From Candidatus Oscillochloris fontis (lineage in GTDB: Bacteria > Chloroflexota > Chloroflexia > Chloroflexales > Chloroflexaceae), in NCBI RefSeq assembly GCF_004138135.1, contig NZ_RYFD01000042.1:1-39312 (forward strand): DNA of 39,312 bases, in the 5' to 3' direction. Positions within the stretch are counted from its first letter, which is position 1. The number at the start of each line of letters is the position of its first letter. The notes under the pieces are model-generated. The model saw only the letters and a program-made list of their open reading frames with translations, made no database searches and was not told the DNA's origin. The position numbers and the translations under genes are program-made. Of the stretch, positions 36,301 through 39,312 are shown piece by piece.

Positions 36301-39300
36301 GCCCAGAATGGCAGCACCGAGATCCCGGTTGGCCCGGATGGGTTGCTGGGTACCAGCGATGATGCCACGGGCGGGATGCTGACCGATCCTGCCGGCAACT
36401 ACAGCTTCGGGCGCTTGCCTGGGGGAAACTACCGCGTGCAGATCGAGCTGCCGACGGGATATGTGAGTACCCGCGATACGGCGCAGAGCGCTACGCCGAG
36501 CGGCAATACCGATAACGATGATAACGGAATCGGGAGTGACCAGACGGCCACCACGGTGATGAGTAATGAATTCACGTTGGTGCCGGGGGGCGAGCCAAGT
36601 GTTGATAATAACACGGGCAGTAGCGACGATCCCACGATTGACTTTGGTATCGTGCGCGACTATTCGCTGGGCAACCGCGTCTGGGAAGACCTCGACAATG
36701 ATGGCCTGTTGAACAATGGTGAGATCGGGCTGGACGGGGTCGTTGTGCGGCTCTACATGGCCGATGGCACTACCCGCGCCAGCCACATCACCGGTGTGCA
36801 GGTGGCCGATCAGACCACAATAAATGGTGGCTACTATCGCTTCGACAACCTGCCCGCAGGCGACTACATTGTCGAGGTGTTGGCGGCCAACTTCATCAAT
36901 AACAATCCGCTGCGTGGCTACTTCAGCAGCACCGGGGCGGGCCAAGAGGCTGACCCGGATGGTGGCAGCGATAGCAACGATAATGGCCTAGACACCTCGG
37001 TGGCCGGGGCGACCCGGAGCGCGGTGGTGACGTTGGGTGAGGGGAGCGGCATCCTTGAGCCAACTGGCGATAATGACCCCGTCACCAACCCGCTCGACAG
37101 CAGCGAAGCGCCCGATGCTCAGTCAAACCGCACCGTGGATTTCGGCTTTGTGCCGATCTACTCGCTGGGCAACCGGGTCTGGCATGACACCAATAACAAC
37201 GGGCTGATGGATGGTACCGAAACCGGCATCGAAGATGTCACCGTGCGGCTCTACGAGGCCGATGGAACGACACAGGCACGTGATATCCTAGGTAATCTGG
37301 TGGCCAACCAGGATACCGACGCCAACGGCTACTACCGCTTCGATAACCTGCTGGCGGGTGACTACATCGTGGAGATCGTAGACACCAACTTTACTGGTAC
37401 TGGTGCATTGGTGACCTACGTCAGCAGCAGCGGCGCGGAGACTGACCCCAATAGCGACGGCGACCGCAACGACAATGGCCTGGACATCCCGGTGCTTGGG
37501 GCCATCCAGAGTGGCGTGGTGACGCTCGGTGGCAACGCCGAACCAAGCACCGACAACGATCCGGCGACCAACCCGGAAGTCGGGGAATCGCGTAATGACC
37601 GCTCGAACCGCACGCTGGACTTCGGGTTCTACCAGCCGGTGAGTATCGGTAATCGGGTCTGGTACGACACGGATAACAGCCGCACCTTCGATGTCGGCGA
37701 ACAAGGCATCAATGGTGTGCGCGTCGAACTCTTCTTCGATGCGGATGGCAACGGCAGCATTGGGGCAGGCGAGACCAGCCCGGTGGCGGTGGCCTTCACT
37801 GCCGCTGATGGCACCTACCTCTTCACCCAACTGACCGATAGTGACGGTAACCCGCTGGCGACAGCGCAACTGCTGCGCCCCGGCACCTATGTGGTGGGTA
37901 TCCCGGCGAGCGAGTTGACGGGCGCACTGCGTGGCCTCTTCAGCAGCGGGACGACCATTGACCTCAGTGGTGCCCGCAGTGAGACCGCGCCCGCCGATCC
38001 CGATGGAACACCGGATGTTGACGGCGATGACAACGGGCAACTCCAGATCAGCGGCTTCTACAATGGGGGCGTGCTGAGTCTGCCGCTGACGGTGGAGGCG
38101 CTGAACCAGCTAACCGGTGAGAACCCGGACAGCGACCCCAACCCCAGCTATCGCCCGGATAGCAGCGACAACCAGACCGTGGACTTCGGGTTCTATGGGA
38201 TGAGCCTGGGCAACTTGGTGTGGCTGGATGACGGTAACGGTGGTGGTACCGCCAACGACGGCATCCGCAACGGCAATGAAGCGGGGATTACCGGGGTCAC
38301 CGTGCGGCTGCTCGCCAGTGACGGCACGGTGCTGCAAACCACCGCGACCGACGCCAATGGGCGCTACCTCTTCACCGGCTTGGCCGAGGGAACCTATTCT
38401 GTTAGCGTAGCGATCCCCAACGGCCTCCAGTCGAGCCGCGACCCGGCACAGGCGGGGACACCCAATGCGCTCGATAATGACGACAATGGTGTTATTGTCA
38501 ATCCGACCACGATGCAGAGCGTCCCGGTGATCCTGGATGCAGGCGCAGCCCCGACGGGTGAGATCGATCAAGGCGTGACGACCGGGGCGGGTATGGGCAA
38601 CCCGGTGCAGACTGACAACCCCAATACCCTGGATGAGAACTCTAACCTGCACGTGGACTTCGGCTTTGTGCCGCTGGACTGGGGCGACTTGCCCGCGCCG
38701 TATGCGACCCTGAACGCCAACAATGGCCCGCGCCACGGCCTGACCACCGGCCTCCAGATTGGCGCAACGGTGGACACCGAGACTGACGGCCAGCCCAGCG
38801 CTGCCGCTGATGGCGACGGTGCGGACGAGGATGGCGTCAGCTTCCCGACCTTCTACACCGGGTTGCCCGCCAACGTCACCGTGAATGTCACCAACACCAC
38901 CGGACGTGACGCGACCCTGTACGGCTTCATGGACTTCAACGGCGATGGCGACTTTGCCGACGCAGGGGAGACGGTCACGCTGGCCATCCCCGATAGCACC
39001 ACCGGCAACCAGACCCTCACCTTCAATGTACCGAATGATGCGGTGGTGGGCAGCCAACTGGGTGCGCGCTTCCGCCTGAGCAGTGATCCGAGCCTGACCG
39101 CGACTGGCCCGGCCAGTGACGGTGAGGTTGAGGACTACCTGATTACCATCACCCCGACCTACAGCCTGGGCAACCGGGTCTGGCACGACACCAATAACAA
39201 CGGGCTGATGGACAGCGGCGAAGCCGGCATTGAAGACGTGACCGTGCGCCTGCTCGACAGCGCGGGCAACCCCGTCACCAATCTGACCGGGATGGGCACC

Positions 39301-39312
39301 GCAACCACCGAC
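24373..39312 (+). CDS. Giant secreted SdrD_B-repeat surface protein (5' part, runs off the window)
   Basis: One frame is open for 4,980 codons from the ATG at 24373 to the last base; I read it line by line and met no stop, so the protein is larger than about 4,980 residues. AAGG lies seven bases before the ATG and an in-frame TAA at 24361 closes the upstream side. Residues 1 to ~31 form a signal peptide (PISLFLIAIIVLTLLPVGLALA, cut near LALA-AP). About 300-850 hold DUF11/Ig-like domains (GDIVTYTFTSTNAG, GDVITYTLTLVNNN, GSATYQLTITNTG). Residues 856 to ~4765 are 27 SdrD_B-like repeats, then a GEVED domain and a 28th repeat. Probably an extracellular adhesin or sheath/filament scaffold stabilised by calcium. 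The C-terminal anchor is not visible. The bch operon is divergent. Confidence 0.92.
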   Translation, partial: MSPRMRHSLPISLFLIAIIVLTLLPVGLALAAPTSTLDVRISTSTPVVGSGDWAVIKVDYSCSSIYNTTCDDVVVSVPIPPELSQLVQDVQVLDLSGDTDATYSPTTATWTFTDDIAPGSAGTFTLMVRFPRGATPDGATATLRASATSTSAPPVTSKPLTLTATAEPRTRADKRFVSGGVLDINTVYRVEVCVPGTVGVVDVTDLDIRDTLPAGAEFVSATGGGVYSAGTITWADRDIMVSAGESCVGYDVTVRFPDATFNVGNEIRNDMEADVTYNNGATAFLSDFDLRLIQPPTPNPGFSKNGPTSASIGDIVTYTFTSTNAGTSPLDAGHTITDPIPAELEVTRITAGTHNQAPTVIRLQIEYQIDGTTTWNPVPGSPFTSGACFNIVPNTGGSCADITLGVGERITALRYTYLDALPYGFAATNNGFTAEVISSPINQIIVNTADARYSYNGYEILRPSERRTRVVDNSDPGARPTLGKAVDPSTVQSGDVITYTLTLVNNNNNSTPLINPQISDLLINELLYVAGSQDMIHAPVGTPDPTFELIPNYNGTGKTLLNWQWDSYSLPPGETIEIEFQAQIAPYTPAQSLSNTAYLAGWGNQPGDIWIDSCTDSSPDTYDFDNDGNTQEQICSSTISSVSLAAAAKSGSHKLVMGQLDTKWTYDPEFGYTVPGGSATYQLTITNTGTIPIGEITLLDILPWVGDVGVRSFQQDRGTEWRPFLAEPITVPSGASVFYSTQTNPCRAPDLSVDPTDDSPGCTAPVWSSTPPADITTVQSFKVEFGDLILMPEESVTLTVSMQAPYSDPAFPPDHNLIAWNSFGYRARAINSTEYLLSSDPPRVGIKREASQPPGYGNYVWLDNDKDGIQDAGEPGINGARVDLFLDDDGVPGPSAGDTFIGTKVTGPDDAGNPGYYLFSESFPSTDPRYPGYLEPGDYYAQFTPPLGYGRTIADQGGDGTDSDANQTTGLTAVTTLAAGEIDLTWDAGVTASTAVGNYVWIDRNANGLQDEAPGDGVNGVTVRLYTSGGVLVGTTTTHNDPFGQPGYYVFDNLTPGNYYVEFVAPSGFTFTDQNSGNDAADSDANPANGRTATFTLLANQYDPNWDAGLIVTAGTLQLGNLVWRDLDNNGRYDPSAGESGINGVTVSLYRDSNNDGVPDPGEHVGDTTTSTHLGQPGWYQFSNLEAGSYIAVLEASNFAFDGALRDLRTSTGNDPAPDPDTDIDQDDNGFTQGARIISQPITLSANGEPNTIVDGDDRNANQTLDFGLIGGAALGNRVWFDTDSDGVQDVGELGVAGITVELLNDVGTVLKTTTTNADGIYGFADLAPGDYRVRFSDLPSGHTFTSLNSGSDTGLDSDANPGTGTTVLTTLVLNETDLSWDAGLVAALSSLGNRAWDDLDRDGIQDAGEPGINGVTASLYRADGTFVTSTVTANVAGEDGIYGFSNLPPGDYYVVFSNPPAGYAISPINTGTDDTIDSDADRVTGQTAITTLLPGENDPTWDLGIFTYASIGDRVWNDYDRNGVQDGGESGVPNVTVRLYQPGSSIPLASTTTNSSGNYSFSGLIPDREYYVEFVMPSGYKPTGQNVGADDGIDSDASLLTFQTIPTELSTGENDITWDFGIYQTASISNLAWLDLDADGVQDANETNGVPGVQVILYNQVGSAIDSTVTNTSGIYNFSGLEPGIYSLRFLLPDTYILSPQDAGGNDATDSDAAPVTFTTIQTELIPGENDMTWDIGLFQPSALGDRVWHDVNGNGVQDPGEDGIENVVVTLYTPGPDGVIGGGDDVAVGSPDTTDADGNYRFDNLAPGTYYVVFGATPGYTNVSPANSPSGDSDNNSDADQTTRTTPLITLPSSTSDMSWDMGVYNTVGLGNYVWVDTNADGIQNEPASNGVNGVTVSLYTINGMFVGTDTTENDGLGNPGYYLFPDLAPGNYYVVFSDIPADHVFTQRDQGGDNALDSDVLQVITGLGEITGVSSMISLSSGQPDDLTWDAGIFPVISVGDVVWLDANANGIQDPDERVYTDVNGNGNIDVGETPGVAGVRVELYNDSGDLVDVTYTNLDGNYLFEGLFPDTYHIVFSNIPAGYQRSPENRGADDAVDSDADSSYTIPDFPTPATDLTRDMGLYELASIGDYVWHDVNANGVQEAGEPPIANVSVRLVGTDGTGAAVDLNTTTDSNGYYRFQNLVPGNYHVEFTMPAGYDRASAPDRGTDNTLDSDIDTTTLRTPDTELRSGENDLTWDAGFYSVLRLGNLVWHDLNNNGLADDGATGIPNVDVVLTGTDGLGNLVNLTDTTDSNGLYLFENLMPGEYVVTIPASNFSGAGALAATSNQPAYVSSSGTNGSLSGPYEPAADPDNNTDNNDNGTLSGSAVVAQPITLRSQDEPLVAVDTDDNNGNLTVDFGFFRPLSLGNLVWNDLNNNGLVDGGESGIDNVTVQLYRDDGDNTYDAGDTLITTDTTSGGGLYNFENLAGGNYFVIIPASNFSGTNALAASGGMAAYRSSTGINGSATGPYEAPSANDLDNNDDGTTIGSDVVSFMVTLSDGGEPPSGVDTDGLNGNQTVDFGFFRPARLGNLVWLDRDADGIQDGGDETGINGVTVTLLDSAGSPVDGDPVALGTQAITTVTAGGGTYQFTNLAPGDYRVGFTPPADYYHSRTGAGTAATDSDADPATGWTATTTLTPGESDQTWDTGLYQKVRLGNLVWDDLNNNGLADDGATGIEDVEVVLTGTDGAGNTVNLTDTTDSNGLYLFDNLVPGIYTVTIPAINFTGAGALAPSGDRPAYRSSTGTNGSATGTYQVAPDPDNNTNNDDNGSTSGSDVAALPVTLRSQDEPLVAVDTDDNNGNLTVDFGFFRPLSLGNLVWNDLDNDKTFDSGTENGINGVRVELYLDTDSNNVYTAGTDTLVTWTTTDVNGNYLFDNLIPGNYVVVIPATNFGAGGALRYFRSSDSGAATDSATDPDTGDTNNDDNGVGPSSGVATALVSSGAVTLSLNGEPINDGDTNSNSNLALDFGFYSLSVGNLVWRDDDNDGIKDATETGFDGLTVVLYYDADNDGIIDTSAETILTSNDGHYFFGGLRSGGNYEIRVTTPGADWVSSTGGANGVATGPYEPGLDPDAPDNDVVDNNDNGTQQAGANTVSSPIFQVNVGTAPTTESDLVMPTGVTDPAANNSSNLSIDFGLFNHARMGDLVWIDTNGNGVQDASETTGVAGITVTLYDSGGTEIAHTDTDSNGLYSFSYLNPGDYYVIFDLGDISPDFAVSPANAGGTAATNSDASQTTGQTSTFTLTYGDNDTDWDMGIYPRVSLGNLIWDDLDNDGLADVGEPGIPNVQVDLYNDTNSNGTYDAGTDTFVVSQDTNGTGNYLFTRLEQGDYLVVIPASEFASGGPLYRYRSSTGQNGLGINVYEPAPDPDDGVGAPTANNTNNDDNGTDHGDGYTFTRAISLNPSYEPTNDGDTDPNTNLTLDLGFFQNLNLGNLVWEDTDNNGIYDSGEPLLDNVLVELYMDDGDGSYDAGDSLINTTTTGINGIYNFDDLIPGNYIVVLPASNFNAGGRLEATGGLAAYRSSTGVNGVATGPYEGAGIADPDNDLDNRDDGTTIGSVVASLPITLARNLEPPVVDDGDGTNGNQTVDFGLFRPASLGDRVWNDLNANGIQDAGEVGITGVIVSLLDGSGNPVLDAASNPITATTDGTGAYRFDNLIPGTYSVSFTKPATYISTLVDQGADAAADSDADRSTGVATGTTTLVEGQHDPNWDAGFYRPISIGNQVWYDTNNNNARGGTEVGINGVQVELFYDANNDGSISGAETTPVAVTTTAADGTYLFTTRNNTNSELLNPGTYRVGIPASQFEPVAGVLRGYYSSRVTMTNAGVLTETGPPDPDTNASDTDDNGARQTSGFYNGGVLSLPVTIVAGSEPINENPDVDPNTAERPDNSDNQTVDFGFYTASVGNIVWDDNGSGTLADGLRNGAESGIANVRVRLFAQNGSTEIPVGPDGLLGTSDDATGGMLTDPAGNYSFGRLPGGNYRVQIELPTGYVSTRDTAQSATPSGNTDNDDNGIGSDQTATTVMSNEFTLVPGGEPSVDNNTGSSDDPTIDFGIVRDYSLGNRVWEDLDNDGLLNNGEIGLDGVVVRLYMADGTTRASHITGVQVADQTTINGGYYRFDNLPAGDYIVEVLAANFINNNPLRGYFSSTGAGQEADPDGGSDSNDNGLDTSVAGATRSAVVTLGEGSGILEPTGDNDPVTNPLDSSEAPDAQSNRTVDFGFVPIYSLGNRVWHDTNNNGLMDGTETGIEDVTVRLYEADGTTQARDILGNLVANQDTDANGYYRFDNLLAGDYIVEIVDTNFTGTGALVTYVSSSGAETDPNSDGDRNDNGLDIPVLGAIQSGVVTLGGNAEPSTDNDPATNPEVGESRNDRSNRTLDFGFYQPVSIGNRVWYDTDNSRTFDVGEQGINGVRVELFFDADGNGSIGAGETSPVAVAFTAADGTYLFTQLTDSDGNPLATAQLLRPGTYVVGIPASELTGALRGLFSSGTTIDLSGARSETAPADPDGTPDVDGDDNGQLQISGFYNGGVLSLPLTVEALNQLTGENPDSDPNPSYRPDSSDNQTVDFGFYGMSLGNLVWLDDGNGGGTANDGIRNGNEAGITGVTVRLLASDGTVLQTTATDANGRYLFTGLAEGTYSVSVAIPNGLQSSRDPAQAGTPNALDNDDNGVIVNPTTMQSVPVILDAGAAPTGEIDQGVTTGAGMGNPVQTDNPNTLDENSNLHVDFGFVPLDWGDLPAPYATLNANNGPRHGLTTGLQIGATVDTETDGQPSAAADGDGADEDGVSFPTFYTGLPANVTVNVTNTTGRDATLYGFMDFNGDGDFADAGETVTLAIPDSTTGNQTLTFNVPNDAVVGSQLGARFRLSSDPSLTATGPASDGEVEDYLITITPTYSLGNRVWHDTNNNGLMDSGEAGIEDVTVRLLDSAGNPVTNLTGMGTATTD
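31123..31599 (+). repeat. Duplicated repeat block, copy 1 (unit 12)
   Basis: Exactly 477 bp, the same length as copy 2 at 32464-32940. Long stretches agree at the DNA level, for example GGCCTCGCCGATGATGG and CTGCGCTCGCAGGATGAGCC. The first ~20 bases of unit 13 are also repeated at the start of unit 16. Confidence 0.8.
32464..32940 (+). repeat. Duplicated repeat block, copy 2 (unit 15)
   Basis: Partner of 31123-31599, offset by 1,341 bp. Differences are mainly third-position changes and small substitutions in the TGPYE region; the C-terminal 100 bp are almost unchanged. Confidence 0.8.
38677..39153 (+). other. GEVED domain in the giant protein
   Basis: Starts DWGDLPAPYATLNANNGPRH, continues TDGQPSAAADGDGADEDGV and GFMDFNGDGDFADAGE, and ends GARFRLSSDP...SDGEVEDYLITI. 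That closing GEVEDY is the signature of the GEVED domain of bacterial surface proteins. It interrupts the repeat array before unit 28. Confidence 0.85.
39166..39312 (+). repeat. 28th SdrD_B-like unit, cut by the window edge
   Basis: LGNRVWHDTNNNGLMDSGEA continues in frame to the last base. At its start it is nearly identical to unit 25 (37165), including CACCAATAACAACGGGCTGA in both, suggesting recent copying. Confidence 0.85.

Larger units (their letters stand above)
26938..38676 (+). repeat. 27 tandem SdrD_B-like domains within the giant protein
   Basis: Each unit opens with a form of LGNxVWxDxNxNGxQDxGExGIxGV and later has TxxDGxYxFxNLxPGxYxV. Starts: 26938, 27358, 27727, 28195, 28546, 28906, 29257, 29605, 29986, 30376, 30766, 31123, 31600, 32086, 32464, 32941, 33421, 33922, 34279, 34783, 35281, 35650, 36199, 36667, 37165, 37645, 38206; units are 116-187 residues. 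Short units end DSDAxxxTGxT...GExDxTWDxGxY and dominate the first half. Long ones add YRSSTGxNGxxTGPYE...DPDNNxDNNDNG...EPxxxxDTDxNNGNxTVDFGF and dominate the second half. The DxNxNG loops match the calcium sites of staphylococcal SdrD B domains. Confidence 0.9.

Noticed and set aside
24222-39186. Many long minus-strand ORFs (up to 625 codons) across the right end
   Set aside because: They are antisense to the giant repeat gene and arise because its biased GAT/GAC, ACC, GGC codons leave few stops on the other strand. Their translations are repetitive, lack ribosome sites and fit no family.

Overview
This window looks like a chromosomal segment of a filamentous anoxygenic phototroph of the Chloroflexota (order Chloroflexales). 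The main reason is a minus-strand bacteriochlorophyll a cluster (pucC/lhaA-type MFS, bchF, bchC, bchX, bchI, bchD). Large STAND/TPR proteins, FHA-winged-helix regulators and very long Asp-rich surface proteins are consistent with that group. No rRNA, tRNA or CRISPR array was recognised. The species cannot be set from the sequence alone.

Layout. 1-3756 (+): a STAND/NB-ARC-TPR protein with an XRE-like N-terminus, whose 3' end carries a small insertion (MITE-like, 16-bp TIRs), then a DUF4058 protein. 3757-4588: a 22-bp perfect palindrome and lexA (-) with a near-consensus promoter and a LexA-box-like site. 4746-4896: a 151-bp MITE-like element with a 10-bp target duplication, sitting in the divergent lexA/ROK-kinase promoter region. 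4921-13110 (+): ROK sugar kinase, FecR-like membrane protein, acpS, HNMT-like methyltransferase, nnr (NAD(P)HX repair), pyrimidine-nucleoside phosphorylase, FmdB zinc ribbon and ftsY. 13269-15367 (-): FHA-winged-helix regulator and a GT4 glycosyltransferase, separated by three-hairpin repeats.

15543-23631 (-) is the photosynthetic pigment cluster. In transcription order it reads pucC-like MFS, bchF, bchC, bchX, a previously unlisted 55-aa gene, a 68-aa membrane protein, bchI, bchD. BchF hydrates the 3-vinyl group, BchC oxidises the resulting 3-hydroxyethyl group to acetyl, BchX is the iron protein of chlorophyllide a reductase, and BchI/BchD power Mg2+ insertion. BchX carries a ~110-residue C-terminal extension whose end resembles an FtsQ/DivIB tail.

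24373-39312 (+) is the most striking object. It is one uninterrupted reading frame of 4,980 codons that has a start, a signal peptide and no stop inside the window, so it is a fragment of an even larger secreted protein. After ~850 residues of DUF11-like Ig-type domains it contains 27 complete SdrD_B-like (prealbumin-fold, Ca-binding DxNxNG) repeats, a GEVED domain and the start of a 28th repeat. Simple ORF lists can miss it because it is open at the edge. All minus-strand ORFs from 24.2 to 39.2 kb are its antisense shadows.

Two families of small non-autonomous elements run through the non-coding DNA: a 117-bp element near 2.8 kb, and a three-hairpin family with five copies (4.7, 13.1, 14.0, 15.4 and 19.2 kb), two of which keep matching terminal inverted repeats and flanking duplications.
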